The notes: generated by a model not told the origin, from the sequence alone. DNA of 64,000 bases from Desulfobacteraceae bacterium (GCA_003599865.1 QZKS01000020.1:62001-126000); one strand, 5' to 3'; positions 1-10,385 are shown, counted from the first letter of the stretch. Made by a program: numbers and translations.

Positions 1-129
1 GCCGCCGATAAAGTTTTGATAGATGGATATATCCGGTTTCTCGACTTCCCAGGTTTGAGAGGTGAGATCAATTCTTGCTATCTTCCCGCACCATCCATAC
101 ATCAACCGTATCCTTTTTCGACTTGTTCC

Positions 130-1722
130 CTACTCCCCGACAGCCGTCAGATGAATACCCTGGTGGTAAACCGGCTTGCTGATGCCCAGCCGTTTCATTC
201 TGGAAGCAAAGGTAGAGCGGTTCACCCCGGCATCCCGGGCTGCCCAGGTTACATTCCAGTGATGCTTCTGAAGAAGGTACATGGCATAACTGTGCTCGAC
301 CTCATCCCAGGTGACATCACCAAAATTCATCCCCTCCTTTATACACGATGTTGAGTTTGAATGGAAAGAATCATTTTCACGGACAGGGAACAATTCTTTT
401 ACCGCCCGGGAACGATCCCGGCTGGTGAACTGTATGGGAAGGTCCTGGGGCAGGATATAATTCTTTTCCGTTGCCACCAGCAGGTATCGAACCAGATTTT
501 CCAGCTCCCGGATATTGCCCGGCCATGAATAGGACATGAGATATCGCATGGTTTCCGTGGTCCTTGTCTTGACCGGGATATTGGTTTTGATCGATTCCCG
601 GTTCATGAAATGATTCATCAGCAGCGGGATGTCCTCACGCCTCTCCCGCAAGGGAGGGAGATTCAGGGGCAGTACGGAAAGACGATAAAACAGATCTTCC
701 CGGAACTCCCCTGTTTCAACCATTTTTTCAATGCGTTTATTGGTTGCCGAGATAATCCGGATATCAATCTTTTTCACATGGGTTTCACCAAGGGGCTTGA
801 TTTCGGAATTCTGAATCACCCGGAGGATACGCGCCTGAAGATTCAGGGGCATATCACCGATCTCATCCAGAAAAACCGTTCCGCCTTCCGCTGCCTCAAA
901 CAGTCCGATCTTGTCTTTCACCGCCCCGGAAAAGGCTCCTTTTTTATATCCAAACAGTTCGCTTTCCAATAAATTTTCCGGGATTGCGCTGCAGTTCTGT
1001 ACCAGAAACGGTTTGTCACTGCGATTCCCGAGGCGATGAATTTCACGAGAAACCAGTTCTTTTCCGGTTCCGCTTTCACCGGTGATCAAAACCGGATAGT
1101 CGGTTCGTGCATAACTGCGAATCATTTCCATACAACCCTGAAAAGGAGGACTGTGTCCTACCAGAGCTTCATTTCCCCGGAGTTCCTCCAGCGTGTCTTT
1201 CAGGGCCTTTGTTTCTTCCATCTGCTTGCTGAACAGAATGGCGTTGCTTAGTGCCAGTGATCCGATATTGACAAGATTCTGGATGTGGCCAAGGTAGGTT
1301 GACTCCAGATTGATCCTATCCTGCTCCGGACTCGTATCGATCAGTTGGACCGCTCCGTATACGGTATTGTTACGCAAAAAGAGCGGGAAACAGAGAATCA
1401 GGCGGCTCTTTTCCGACAGGTGTTCCTCAAACTCCCGATAATGACGAGGATCCTTATTGGGGTTGGATATGGTCATTTTTCCGTTCTCGATAACCCATCC
1501 TACAACGCTTTGCTGATCTTCATCAATTCCAGCACCCAGTATATTTTCACATTGGCGGCCGGCCGCCTCAATGCATAAGTACTTCTTCCCCTTCTTAATC
1601 CAGATGGAGCCCCGCTCAACATTCTGGAGTCTCAAAAGGGCAAACAGAAATTTCCGCTGCAGTTCTCCGGGATCCAGTTCCTCGGAAAAAGACTTGAACA
1701 ACGCAAAGGATTCATTATCCAT
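130..1722 (-). CDS. Sigma-54-dependent activator with GAF sensor domain
   Basis: An enhancer-binding protein that would use ATP to open sigma-54 promoters. The 530-residue protein has a GAF-like domain (about 10-165), an AAA+ domain (about 185-410) with Walker A GESGTGKE near 215 and Walker B VFLDEIG near 283, and a Fis-type helix-turn-helix at the C-terminus. The sigma-54 contact loop reads GAFSGA (about 262-267), a variant of the usual GAFTGA. I start at the ATG at 1722 because GAGG lies 8 bases before it; an in-frame ATG at 1755 lacks such a site. The signal sensed by the GAF domain is not evident. The neighbouring divergent gene at 2207 is a possible target. Confidence 0.9.
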   Translation of the reverse strand: MDNESFALFKSFSEELDPGELQRKFLFALLRLQNVERGSIWIKKGKKYLCIEAAGRQCENILGAGIDEDQQSVVGWVIENGKMTISNPNKDPRHYREFEEHLSEKSRLILCFPLFLRNNTVYGAVQLIDTSPEQDRINLESTYLGHIQNLVNIGSLALSNAILFSKQMEETKALKDTLEELRGNEALVGHSPPFQGCMEMIRSYARTDYPVLITGESGTGKELVSREIHRLGNRSDKPFLVQNCSAIPENLLESELFGYKKGAFSGAVKDKIGLFEAAEGGTVFLDEIGDMPLNLQARILRVIQNSEIKPLGETHVKKIDIRIISATNKRIEKMVETGEFREDLFYRLSVLPLNLPPLRERREDIPLLMNHFMNRESIKTNIPVKTRTTETMRYLMSYSWPGNIRELENLVRYLLVATEKNYILPQDLPIQFTSRDRSRAVKELFPVRENDSFHSNSTSCIKEGMNFGDVTWDEVEHSYAMYLLQKHHWNVTWAARDAGVNRSTFASRMKRLGISKPVYHQGIHLTAVGE

Positions 1723-2206
1723 GTTGACAACCTCATGTGTTCCGCTGATATGCATTATCGTGCTGTTGCCTGAACTTCTTCCATTACTTTTTCCCGAATG
1801 ATTTGCAAGATAGATACCATGATTTTATTTCCGGAAGGCCGGCCTGTCCGGATATGGATGGAATGCACCTTTATGAGTATCGAAATATCAATAACAAACC
1901 GGACCACAGGCAAAAATCGCCAATGTGCCTGTCGATATGGTACCGATCTGATCAAATATCATCAATCATGATGAGATATAACAGGCTGTTTCCCGTCCCT
2001 TCCCGTGAACCTGCCATCCGGAATTAAGTTTATAACCATAATATCGGATAATTAGCTCATTGTGCCCGCGTGTGGCATACATCATGAAATATAATTACCT
2101 GTAATTCGCAATGTTACCAAAAACATACACAACCGTCTGTCAAAGTGTATGGCGGCCGGGATCAAATGGTAAAAAATTTGTATCTTACCTGTAAAAGGAG
2201 ACAAAC
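1723..2206. other. Divergent intergenic region, no gene supported
   Basis: These 484 bases separate the sigma-54 activator from the rightward gene at 2207. Short open frames here (for example 1755-1955 on the minus strand) have no recognisable protein character or ribosome-binding site. The region holds a 6-bp inverted repeat, TCATCA at 1959-1964 and TGATGA at 1969-1974, and a sigma-54-like element at 2073-2088, listed separately. The last bases contain AAAAGGAG, the ribosome-binding site of the 2207 gene. Confidence 0.6.
2073..2088 (+). promoter_or_regulatory. Possible sigma-54 promoter for the 2207 gene
   Basis: TGGCATA at 2073-2079 matches the -24 consensus TGGCAYR exactly. After four bases comes ATGAA, where the -12 element would be TTGCW, so the -12 half is weak and has GA instead of GC. 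It lies about 120 bases before the 2207 start and next to a sigma-54 activator gene. The position is suggestive; the weak -12 half keeps confidence low. Confidence 0.3.
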
Positions 2207-2722
2207 ATGAAAGACATCAACCTGGAAGAATCCAAAATACAAATCGGTGAGCGCTGGTTTTCCGCTGAAGAAATTGCCGGAGAGATCCAGAAAAAAATAC
2301 AGGCCGGCGACATGAAAATCGCAGCCTATGCATCGGCATTGGAACGGCTGACCATTGCGATGGAAACATCACATGTCATTGACGTAAAGTTTGTGATCAC
2401 AAAAGATGAGTATCAACTGCTGAAAAAAACCGGAAAAGGGGATGATGCGGAATGTATCCGGAAAGCCATCCATTCCTTTATCAGCCGAAAAAAACAGACG
2501 GAAAAGCCGGGTCTGGAGGAAAAATACAGGACAGGATCCAGTCCGGCTTCCCCAAAAAACGAGCCGGACAAGATCATCGGCAAATGCATCACATGCAACA
2601 CTTCCATGCAGATCCCGGTCGGCACCCATCCGGAAAATGTACAGTGCCCGGAATGTATGACCGCTGAAAAGGATGAACTGAGTGACGGCCAGGTGAAATT
2701 CAAGGATCATTTTCTGGGCTGA
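2207..2722 (+). CDS. Zinc-ribbon protein of unknown function
   Basis: I do not recognise the family. The 171-residue soluble protein has no signal peptide. A helical N-terminal half ends in a lysine/arginine-rich stretch (about 105-120), followed by a low-complexity linker and a C-terminal zinc ribbon with CITC near 128 and CPEC near 147. The start has a strong ribosome-binding site, AAAAGGAG, 7 bases upstream. A possible sigma-54 promoter precedes it. The pairing of a basic helical part with a zinc ribbon would suit nucleic-acid or protein binding, which is inference only. Confidence 0.7.
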   Translation: MKDINLEESKIQIGERWFSAEEIAGEIQKKIQAGDMKIAAYASALERLTIAMETSHVIDVKFVITKDEYQLLKKTGKGDDAECIRKAIHSFISRKKQTEKPGLEEKYRTGSSPASPKNEPDKIIGKCITCNTSMQIPVGTHPENVQCPECMTAEKDELSDGQVKFKDHFLG

Positions 2723-2782
2723 TGGCAATGGATCGCGTTCATGATTTTGAAAACAAACGGTTTTCAGCGTATGGATTTCGTT

Positions 2783-2798
2783 TCCGGAAGCTTCCGGA
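2783..2798. repeat. 16-bp perfect palindrome at a convergent gene end
   Basis: TCCGGAAG followed by CTTCCGGA is a perfect 16-bp palindrome. It lies in the 76-base gap between the end of the 2207 gene and the stop codon of the leftward NUDIX gene. There is no loop or T-run, so it is not a convincing terminator. A weaker 7-bp repeat, TGAAAAC/GTTTTCA, lies just before it at about 2746-2764. Confidence 0.4.
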
Positions 2799-3197
2799 TT
2801 ACCGATAGGGGGCTTTTGTAAAAAAGGAGCGGAGGATCTCGTTAAAGCCAAGGGCCAGCTCGGTTTTCTCAATCTCATTTTGATCGAACCACTTCAGACA
2901 CTGCCCTTCGTGAAGCGTAATGCGTTCAATATCCAGATTGCTGTTTTTCCAGAATGTGTATTCGATCCGGTCCGGAAATTCCATGATGGAAAACAGCGAA
3001 AACTCCTTCAGTTCCAGCTCCATCTCTTCTTTCATTTCTCGAATGATACAATCCTCCGGCGTTTCACCGGGCTCCACATGCCCTCCCGGAACATCCCACA
3101 TGTTCGGGTACGGAATCGAAGGGATATCATCTCTCAGAAATAACAATACCTGTCGATGGTCGTTGATAAAAATAATACTGCATCCTTTTCGTTTCAT
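2799..3197 (-). CDS. NUDIX hydrolase
   Basis: Hydrolyses a nucleoside diphosphate linked to another moiety; the substrate cannot be read from the sequence. The 132-residue protein carries a NUDIX box from about residue 38: GHVEPGE, seven residues, then REMKEEMEL. The usual Gly near the end of the box is Glu here. I start at the ATG at 3197, which gives a family-typical N-terminus and follows AAGGAGG, although the spacing of two bases is short. The longer open frame to 3317 would run into the kinase gene upstream and is unlikely. It sits downstream of the hybrid kinase on the same strand. Confidence 0.85.
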   Translation of the reverse strand: MKRKGCSIIFINDHRQVLLFLRDDIPSIPYPNMWDVPGGHVEPGETPEDCIIREMKEEMELELKEFSLFSIMEFPDRIEYTFWKNSNLDIERITLHEGQCLKWFDQNEIEKTELALGFNEILRSFFTKAPYR

Positions 3198-3267
3198 AGC
3201 CTCCTTATCGGGGAAAATGCATGTTCCTGCCATCCAAAGGAATGGGCCATCAGGGAAGAGTGGTTCA

Positions 3268-5742
3268 TCATGACCGGTTCTTGTCCAGAACCTTGCGGAT
3301 GGCTTCGGCAATCTCATCCCGCGAAAAAGGTTTCATGACAAACTCCTGGATTCCGATAGCATTTGATTTTTCGGGTGTGATCAGCTGACTGTACCCGGTA
3401 CACAGAATAATGGGAATGTCCGGCCGGATACGGATCAATTCCCTTGCCAGTTCGGCACCGGTCATGCTGGGCATGGTCATATCCGTGATCACCAGATCAA
3501 ATTTTTGCGGATTTTTTTTAAACGTGGAAAGCGCCTTTTTGCTGTTGGTGGAAACCGTCACATTATAACCAAGCCGCTGAAGGGTCCGCCTGTTTGCATC
3601 CGCAACAACCTCTTCATCATCCACAAACAGGATGTTTTCATTTCCCGTCGGCGGTTGAACCGCGGCGCTGGGTATCCGGTTCGATGATTTGTCATCCGGA
3701 ATGATCGGCAGATAGATATCAAATGTGGAACCTTTCCCTTCCTCGCTTTCAACGGTGATCATTCCATCATGATGAATCACGATTCCATGTACAACCGACA
3801 AACCGAGACCAGTGCCTTCCCCCGGTCTTTTGGTGGTAAAAAACGGATCAAAAATACGGTCTTTTACTTCAGGCTTCATCCCGCATCCCATGTCACTGAC
3901 GGACAACCGCACGTATTCCCCCGGAAGCATGTCCGTACCGGCCGGCGGCTCATCCAGGAAAACATTTTCCAGCTCCACCTTGAGCTTTCCTCCTTCCGCG
4001 ATCATGGCATGTGCGGCATTGTTGCACAGATTTAAAACAAGCTGCTGGATCTGGGTTGCATCCGCCAGAATCACCCCCACATCTTCATCAATATCCTGCT
4101 GAATGATGATGGTTGCCGGAATCATGGCACGCAGCATGCGAAGGGTCTCCTTCACGATGGAATGAATCCGGATCGGCTTTCGTTCGATCTCCGACTCCCT
4201 GCTGAAGGTCAGGATCTGCTCGACAAGATCTTTGGCACGGTGGCTTCCCTTCAAAACCTGTTTCAGCGAATACAATGCCCTGCTGTCATCAGCCAGATCA
4301 TCAACAGCCAGCTCCGTATTCAGCAGGATGGAACCCAGAATATTGTTAAAATCATGCGCAATTCCGCCGGCCAGGGTGCCGATGGCTTCCATTTTCTGGA
4401 CATGATGCAGTTTTTTCTCCAGCCGGATTTGATCCTCCTCTGCCCGAAGGCGGTTGGTAATATCCGTAATAATGGAAATAAATCCGATCAAATTCCCTTT
4501 TTTGTCTTTCTTGTAGTTCCAGTCGGACTGAATGTCGATGATCCGTCCGTCTTTGGTCAGGCATTTGTTGAGAAACGGAATGCGGGTCGGTTGTTCCCGG
4601 ACAAGGGTTGCCAGAAAATCTTTCATTTCCTGCTTTTCCTTTTCCGATACCAGGAGGTCGAACAGAGGCTTCCCGATCAACTCCCCGCTTTCATACCCGA
4701 AAATATGATATAAAGCCGAATTGGCAAACGTAATGATGCCTCTGCTGCTGATTTCCTGAATGCCATGGGGTATGGTTTCCACAAGTGTCCGGTATCGTTT
4801 TTCACTTTCGCGCAACGCCTCTTCCACGCGTTTTCGATACGTGATGTCAATGGAAGTGATAATCGCTCCCCCGGGAAAAGGAGAGATGCGGATATGAAGA
4901 ACCCGTCCAAAATACGCCTGATCGGTGAACTCTTTCGGCATGCCGGATTTAATGCACTCTTTCAGTTCATGAAGCATGTCAATCTGATGCTTTCCGGCAT
5001 AATCCTTATACATGATATCACCGATATTCGGCAGCCGGCTGCCGGATTGGCCTTTTGCCAGATTGTAACCGGTGATCCGCAAATCCTTGTCTACAATAAC
5101 CGTTTCAATGGGGTTGTTCTCAAACAAAGCCCGATATCGTTCTTCACTTTCCCGCAGGGCTTTTTCAACCCGGTTTCGATCCTCGATCTCTTTTTTCAGC
5201 TGCTCATTTGCCTGAAGCAGCTCAATGGTTCTTTCATGGACATGCTGTTCCAGCCTTGCATGGGCCTTGCGAAGATTTTCTTCGGCCTTTTTCCGGTCCG
5301 TCAAATCCCTGGCAAAACTGTTGATGCCTGTGAGCTGACGGTTTTTATCGTATCGGAAATTGATGGCCCACAGCATATGATGGATTGAATTGGTACTGAA
5401 ATTGATCTGCCGGATTTCATAATTCACATTCCGCACCTGATTGCGTATCCAGCCCTGGAAATCGTTTACGGCAGTATCCCGGTCCTCGGTATGAACAAAT
5501 TCAAACATGGATCTGCCGATACACTGCTCCATTCCCACACCGAAAATTTTTTCCGCCACATGGTTCACATAGGTAAAATTGCCTGACCCGTCCAATTTTG
5601 CAATCAGGACATCGGTTTCTTCCACCAGCTCCCGGAAACGGGCTTCGCTTTCCTGCAATGCGCTTTCGGCCTTTTTCCTCCTTTGTATTTCATTCTGTAA
5701 GGTGGAATGGGCATCCAATTGATGTACAACCGTTTTTTCCAT
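3268..5742 (-). CDS. PAS-domain hybrid sensor histidine kinase
   Basis: A cytoplasmic sensor kinase of 824 residues with no membrane segment. Three PAS domains (about 30-150, 200-305, 315-435) are joined by coiled-coil linkers. They are followed by a HisKA domain with phospho-acceptor His463 in AHDFNN, an HATPase domain (about 565-680, GTGLGLS near 643), and a receiver domain from about 702 with phospho-acceptor Asp754. The HDFNN-type H-box suits the histidine kinases common in Desulfobacterota. No separate output gene is adjacent, so phosphotransfer to a distant regulator is likely. The PAS ligands cannot be inferred. Confidence 0.92.
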   Translation of the reverse strand: MEKTVVHQLDAHSTLQNEIQRRKKAESALQESEARFRELVEETDVLIAKLDGSGNFTYVNHVAEKIFGVGMEQCIGRSMFEFVHTEDRDTAVNDFQGWIRNQVRNVNYEIRQINFSTNSIHHMLWAINFRYDKNRQLTGINSFARDLTDRKKAEENLRKAHARLEQHVHERTIELLQANEQLKKEIEDRNRVEKALRESEERYRALFENNPIETVIVDKDLRITGYNLAKGQSGSRLPNIGDIMYKDYAGKHQIDMLHELKECIKSGMPKEFTDQAYFGRVLHIRISPFPGGAIITSIDITYRKRVEEALRESEKRYRTLVETIPHGIQEISSRGIITFANSALYHIFGYESGELIGKPLFDLLVSEKEKQEMKDFLATLVREQPTRIPFLNKCLTKDGRIIDIQSDWNYKKDKKGNLIGFISIITDITNRLRAEEDQIRLEKKLHHVQKMEAIGTLAGGIAHDFNNILGSILLNTELAVDDLADDSRALYSLKQVLKGSHRAKDLVEQILTFSRESEIERKPIRIHSIVKETLRMLRAMIPATIIIQQDIDEDVGVILADATQIQQLVLNLCNNAAHAMIAEGGKLKVELENVFLDEPPAGTDMLPGEYVRLSVSDMGCGMKPEVKDRIFDPFFTTKRPGEGTGLGLSVVHGIVIHHDGMITVESEEGKGSTFDIYLPIIPDDKSSNRIPSAAVQPPTGNENILFVDDEEVVADANRRTLQRLGYNVTVSTNSKKALSTFKKNPQKFDLVITDMTMPSMTGAELARELIRIRPDIPIILCTGYSQLITPEKSNAIGIQEFVMKPFSRDEIAEAIRKVLDKNRS

Positions 5743-5985
5743 GACCAGGACCTGTTATCTGAAATTGATGGGAAGCCTCGGAAAGTTTTTGGAGAACATA
5801 TCATACCCCCCCTGCAATATCAATATTGAGAAAAGGTTGGACCGGCAGGACGGCTTCCTGTTTTTTTCCCAAAAAATACCGGATGCCGCTTGCAAAATCG
5901 ATGGAATCTGAATATCTAAGCAGAGATGTTCGGATCCATAAAATCTTTCTCAGGCCGTGGACGCCGGGAAACAATACAGGTGCGT

Positions 5986-6198
5986 ATGCTTCTTACAACA
6001 ACTTTATATTATTTAAAATTTATAACGGTTCTGGTTGCAGGTGTGTTACTGGGAAGATGGTATGATCAGGAACGAAAAAAACTGAAGGCCAAAGGTGAGC
6101 CATGGCAAAAATCATGGGCAACCACTCCCGGTATTCTGATTATCATCATTATCTGCATACTGATTGTCTTTCGCATGGTTATTCGTTTTTCTTCCTGA
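5986..6198 (+). CDS. Small membrane protein, two predicted helices
   Basis: A 70-residue protein with a hydrophobic segment at about 8-23, a basic loop (YDQERKKLKAKGE) and a second very hydrophobic segment rich in Ile (about 47-66). The longer frame from 5926 adds a polar leader that looks non-coding, so I start at the ATG at 5986, preceded only by a weak AGG. I do not recognise the family. It overlaps the 5' open frame of the EamA transporter but not its likely start. It is possibly a membrane accessory protein. Confidence 0.5.
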   Translation: MLLTTTLYYLKFITVLVAGVLLGRWYDQERKKLKAKGEPWQKSWATTPGILIIIIICILIVFRMVIRFSS

Positions 6199-6272
6199 AA
6201 AAGCGGACAGATGTCATAACCCTGCTCCAACAAACCGATCGGCCTGATGGCGCATTCATTACAGAATTCTTT

Positions 6273-7202
6273 ATGGAAGAAATACAACAAGAATCCGGAA
6301 ACCAGGAACCATCCTTCCTTGCTTCCCTGGCCATCATCGGGATCTGCACCAGCTTTGGGGCAAATACCGTGTTCGTCAAAATCGGCCTTTCCGGACTGGG
6401 CGTTTTTACCAATGCCGGATTGCGATTTCTCATCGCTTCCCTGACAATATCCTTATGGGCTTACCTGACCAACCGGTCGATTGTCATTAAAAAAACACAA
6501 CTCCGGGAGCTGTTGATCCTGTCTGCGATTTTTATTTGCCAGCTCGGCCTGTTTAATCTCGGACTGAGTCTGACCTATGCATCCCGGGGAGCCCTGATTA
6601 TCAATCTGCAGCCGTTTTTTGTTCTGATCCTCGCCCATTTTTTTATCCCTGGAGATCCGTTCACATGCAAAAAACTGATAGGCATCCTGCTGGGGTTTGC
6701 AGGTGTCACCATCATGTTTCTGGAAAAAAATAATGTCTCATCCGATTTGCGGTCCGGTGACTTCCTGATGCTCGCATCGGTGTTCCTATGGGCAGTCAAC
6801 GCCATCTATACCAAAAAAATCATATCCGGATTTGTACCGTTTCAACTGGTTCTGTATCCGGGCATCATATCCGTTCCTGTTTTTTTTCTGGCCGGATTTT
6901 TATGGGATCGGCAGATGATCGGGACAGTAGACATGACAATTGTCGGAGCGCTTTTATACCAATCCCTGATCACTGCTTCTTTTGGTTTTGTCGCATGGAT
7001 CCACATGTTACGGAAATACGGGGCGGTCACCCTTCATTCCTACATTTTTATCCTGCCGGTTTCGGGCGTGCTGCTGGGAGGGCTGATATTGGATGAGCCG
7101 GTGGGTACGGCCAACATCATCCTTGCATTGGTATTGATCGTAACCGGAATTATCGTCGTTCATTCGGACTTTTCTTTTGTCCGCAGAAGACTGGGGTGGT
7201 AA
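6273..7202 (+). CDS. EamA/DMT-family transporter
   Basis: An inner-membrane permease of the drug/metabolite transporter superfamily, likely an exporter of small metabolites or amino acids; the substrate is unknown. The 309-residue protein has about ten hydrophobic segments arranged as two EamA repeats (about 15-145 and 160-295). Characteristic features are an early Gly-rich FGANTVFVK-type segment and LDEPVG near the end of the second repeat. The open frame reaches back to 6102, but the region before the ATG at 6273 has no membrane or domain character. The gene ends two bases before the phoR stop codon, tail to tail. Confidence 0.88.
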   Translation: MEEIQQESGNQEPSFLASLAIIGICTSFGANTVFVKIGLSGLGVFTNAGLRFLIASLTISLWAYLTNRSIVIKKTQLRELLILSAIFICQLGLFNLGLSLTYASRGALIINLQPFFVLILAHFFIPGDPFTCKKLIGILLGFAGVTIMFLEKNNVSSDLRSGDFLMLASVFLWAVNAIYTKKIISGFVPFQLVLYPGIISVPVFFLAGFLWDRQMIGTVDMTIVGALLYQSLITASFGFVAWIHMLRKYGAVTLHSYIFILPVSGVLLGGLILDEPVGTANIILALVLIVTGIIVVHSDFSFVRRRLGW

Positions 7203-7203
7203 G

Positions 7204-8985
7204 TCACCCCTCTGCGGGAATACTGATGGTAAAGCGGCTTCCCTGACCGGGTTTGCTTTGAACCGAAACATCACCGCCATGCGCTATTGCAATATGCTTG
7301 ACGATGGCAAGGCCAAGACCGGTGCCGCCCAGTTTTCGGCTTCTTGCCTTGTCCGCGCGGTAAAAACGCTCAAACAGCCGCGCATGATGCTTTTCTTCAA
7401 TCCCGATCCCATGATCCTGAAAATGGATATGGACCCGGTCACCTTTCCGTTCTGCACGGATGGTCACGGCGCTGTTCTCTTCGCTATACTTGATCGCATT
7501 GTCCAGGATATTGACGGCGGCCTGTTCCATCAGCGTACGGTCGAAAGGTGCCGCCAGATCCGGATCGCATGTATAATGAACGGCAATCTTCCTTTCCCGG
7601 GCCATACTGCTGCAATGCTGAATGGATGACTGAATCAGGTCTTCCACCGGATGAACCTTTCGGTCGATCTGTTGGATTTCATCCTTCCGCTCGATCCGGG
7701 AAAGCTGCATCAGATCATCAATAATCGCCGTCAGACGATCGACATGCTTATCAATGATGGTCAGGAACCGGTCCAGATCTTCGGGATTGTCCGCGCCACC
7801 GAACCGAAGGGTTTCCACAAATCCCTTGATTGCCGTGAGCGGGGTTTTAATCTCATGGGAAACATTGGCGGCAAAATCCCGGCGCATGTTTTCCAGGCGC
7901 CGCAATTGGGTGACATCGTTCAGAACGATCAGCACACCGATGTTCTTTTCCACGGCATTTTTCAGCGCCGTGCATTTGACGTTCAGAATTTTTTCATCCC
8001 CGTTTTGAAAAAAAGAAACATCCTCCTGCCGGTGTTCGCCGCTTTGAATGGTATCTTCCAGGAGTTTGTTAAGGCTTGCATTCCGGGACACCTCATGGAT
8101 ACTCCTTTTCACGGCCATTTCCGGATCAGCGTCAAGCATTGCCAGTGCCGTTCGGTTCATGGTGATAATCTTCTGGTCCCGGTCAACGCCCACCACGCCT
8201 TCCGTCATGCTGGCCAAAACCGCCTCAAATTCATTTTTCTGGTTTTTGACCGTGGTGATCCGGTCCTCCAGTTGAAATGCCGTCTGGTTCATGACGGCTG
8301 CCAGTTCGGCCAATTCGGATATGAACGGTTCGTGAAGCCGATGATCAAGCTCACCTTTTGCAAATTTTTCCGCCCCCTTTTTCATCTCCTCGATGGGACG
8401 GCTGATCCGACGGGACATGAACAGACTGACAACGGAAGCCAGGATGGCAATAAACAAGCCCATAAGCATGACACGGGATTGTACAAGCCCGATTGTATTG
8501 TTTATAGATGTCAGCGGGATGGATACCCGCAAAACAGACACAAGACGGTCATCTGCAAAAAGCGGCAAGGCAACATACATCATTTTGATCCGCAGGGTTT
8601 CACTTTCCCGAATGGAAAAGCCGACCTTTCCATCCAGTGACGTCAGTATTTCAGGACGGTTTTTATGGTTATTCATTTTTGCAGGGTGTTCTTCGGAGTC
8701 ACCGATAACCATTCCGTCCGGTAAAATGACGGTCGCCCGGATTTCAGTAGACGCCGCTATGTTCTTGCAGAACCGATCGATACGATCCTTGTCCGGAGGA
8801 GACAGGTACTGCATAATCTGATGCTTGATCAGATGCCCCTTGGTCAGAAGATCCTTTTCCGTGTTGTGGATAAAAAATTGCTCAATGTAGCCGGATATAT
8901 AAAAAGACACGATCAGAAGCGAAACAAAAATGATGACCAGATAGGAAGGATACAGCTGCCAGATCAATCGTATGTTCTTTTTCAT
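7204..8985 (-). CDS. phoR: Phosphate-regulon sensor histidine kinase PhoR
   Basis: Membrane sensor kinase for phosphate limitation, partner of PhoB. In 593 residues: TM1 (about 12-32), a periplasmic sensor of about 140 residues, TM2 (about 172-190), a HAMP linker, a PAS domain (about 250-360), HisKA with His377 in NVSHEIKTPL, and an HATPase domain ending GTGLGLAIVKH. The periplasmic domain makes it longer than the E. coli protein and like PhoR of many other bacteria. Its ATG overlaps the phoB stop by four bases (ATGA), so the two are translationally coupled. It is the last gene of the pst-pho operon. Confidence 0.95.
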   Translation of the reverse strand: MKKNIRLIWQLYPSYLVIIFVSLLIVSFYISGYIEQFFIHNTEKDLLTKGHLIKHQIMQYLSPPDKDRIDRFCKNIAASTEIRATVILPDGMVIGDSEEHPAKMNNHKNRPEILTSLDGKVGFSIRESETLRIKMMYVALPLFADDRLVSVLRVSIPLTSINNTIGLVQSRVMLMGLFIAILASVVSLFMSRRISRPIEEMKKGAEKFAKGELDHRLHEPFISELAELAAVMNQTAFQLEDRITTVKNQKNEFEAVLASMTEGVVGVDRDQKIITMNRTALAMLDADPEMAVKRSIHEVSRNASLNKLLEDTIQSGEHRQEDVSFFQNGDEKILNVKCTALKNAVEKNIGVLIVLNDVTQLRRLENMRRDFAANVSHEIKTPLTAIKGFVETLRFGGADNPEDLDRFLTIIDKHVDRLTAIIDDLMQLSRIERKDEIQQIDRKVHPVEDLIQSSIQHCSSMARERKIAVHYTCDPDLAAPFDRTLMEQAAVNILDNAIKYSEENSAVTIRAERKGDRVHIHFQDHGIGIEEKHHARLFERFYRADKARSRKLGGTGLGLAIVKHIAIAHGGDVSVQSKPGQGSRFTISIPAEG

Positions 8986-9677
8986 TTTTTCTTCTTTTCC
9001 GAAAACCGGTAACCAACCCCTCTCACGGTTTCAATATATTTTCCGTAAGGACCCAATTTTTTCCGAAGACCGACAATCTGCACATCCACGCTCCGGTCCG
9101 TAACCGCATATCCTTCTCCCCGGACGGCATCCACAATCTGATTCCGGGTAAAAACCCAACCCGGATAACCGGCCAGAAAATGCAGCACCTGAAATTCCGT
9201 ATAGGTCAGCATAAACCGTTCTCCGTCAGCAGACACCTCCCGCTTTCCGGAATCAATCACCAGCTCATGGGCACGAAGCACATATTCATTTTCTTCCGGC
9301 TGCTTATCCTTTCTTCGCAGGACTGCTTTCACCCTGGCAGCCAGAACCCTGGGAGAAAACGGTTTGGTGATATAGTCATCCGCCCCCAGTTCCAGCCCGG
9401 TAACCACATCCGCCTCCTCCCCCTTGGCCGTAATCATGATGATCGGAACATTCTGGGTTTTCGGGTCTTTCTTCAACCGCTTGGCAACCTCAAGGCCGTC
9501 CATTCCCGGAAGCATCAGATCCAGCAGGATGAGTTGAAAGTCCATTTGTCCGGCCCTGGCAAGGGCATCTTCCCCGGAATCCGAGCAGACCACCTGATAT
9601 CCTTCCCGACGCAGGTTGTAGTTCACCAGTTCCAGGATGTCCTCTTCATCATCTACTGCCAATATTGTTTTCGACAT
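8982..9677 (-). CDS. phoB: Phosphate-regulon response regulator PhoB
   Basis: OmpR/PhoB-type transcription factor. In 231 residues: a receiver domain with acidic pocket DDEED near 9-13 and phospho-acceptor Asp53 in LLDLMLPG, Thr near 83 in MITAKGE and Lys near 105 in ITKPFSPR, then a C-terminal winged helix (about 130-228) with the family-typical RTVRGVGYRF-like ending. It would bind the 11-bp-phased boxes found before pstS and pstC in this window. It lies 32 bases downstream of phoU and overlaps phoR. Confidence 0.95.
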   Translation of the reverse strand: MSKTILAVDDEEDILELVNYNLRREGYQVVCSDSGEDALARAGQMDFQLILLDLMLPGMDGLEVAKRLKKDPKTQNVPIIMITAKGEEADVVTGLELGADDYITKPFSPRVLAARVKAVLRRKDKQPEENEYVLRAHELVIDSGKREVSADGERFMLTYTEFQVLHFLAGYPGWVFTRNQIVDAVRGEGYAVTDRSVDVQIVGLRKKLGPYGKYIETVRGVGYRFSEKKKK

Positions 9678-9709
9678 TTTTCCTGCTCATATTTCATTAT
9701 GAAGTTGAC

Positions 9710-10369
9710 CTATATTCCCGAATGGCGGACGATCTCTCCTTCAATCAGATAGATCACTTCTTCGGCGACATTGGTCGCATGATCCGCCAGCCGCTCCAGA
9801 TGCCTTGAAACCAGCAGAAGATTGATCAGATAACCATGGCTGTCCGATGTACCGCTCGCCATGGCCGCCTTGATTTCATCATATGCCTGTTTCTGAATCC
9901 GGTCCACGTCATCATCCATGACCAGAACGCGGAAGGCCAGATCCAGATCCAGATTCACCAGTGCATCCAGACTTTTTTTCAGCATCTCCTGGGCTTTTTT
10001 GGCCATATCCGAGTAGTCAAACACAAAGCTGTACTTCTTCTGTTTTGCGATGATGGCCACCCGCTGGGCAATATTCACGGCCTGATCACCGATACTTTCC
10101 AGCTCACTGTTGATTTTGATCACGGCGATCAGGAATCGCAGATCCACCGCAACCGGCTGATACAGTGCCAGAATCTTCAGACATTCCTCTTCAATGTCGA
10201 CTTCCATCTGGTCTACTTCATGATCCAGATCAACTACTGTTTTTGCCAGTTCCGCATCCCTTGTCTTGACGGCTTCGACAGCCAGACGCACACGGTCTTC
10301 CACCATCGCCCCCAGGGTTAAAATGGATTTTTTAATTTTTAAAAGCTCTTTCTGAAAATGTATTGCCAT
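9710..10369 (-). CDS. phoU: Phosphate transport regulator PhoU
   Basis: All-helical negative regulator that links the Pst transporter to PhoR. The 219-residue protein consists of two PhoU repeats; each carries the metal-cluster type motif, for example ESIGDQAVNIAQR near 95 and ERLADHATNVAEE near 196. I start at the ATG at 10369, preceded by AAGGAA six bases upstream. The open frame begins at a TTG at 10393 inside the end of pstB, which is less likely. It is encoded between pstB and phoB in the operon. Confidence 0.94.
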   Translation of the reverse strand: MAIHFQKELLKIKKSILTLGAMVEDRVRLAVEAVKTRDAELAKTVVDLDHEVDQMEVDIEEECLKILALYQPVAVDLRFLIAVIKINSELESIGDQAVNIAQRVAIIAKQKKYSFVFDYSDMAKKAQEMLKKSLDALVNLDLDLAFRVLVMDDDVDRIQKQAYDEIKAAMASGTSDSHGYLINLLLVSRHLERLADHATNVAEEVIYLIEGEIVRHSGI

Positions 10370-10385
10370 ATTTTTTTCCTTATGG

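Noticed and set aside
1755-1955. 66-codon frame just upstream of the GAF-type activator
   Set aside because: No ribosome-binding site or recognisable protein character; it only overlaps the alternative start of the activator gene.
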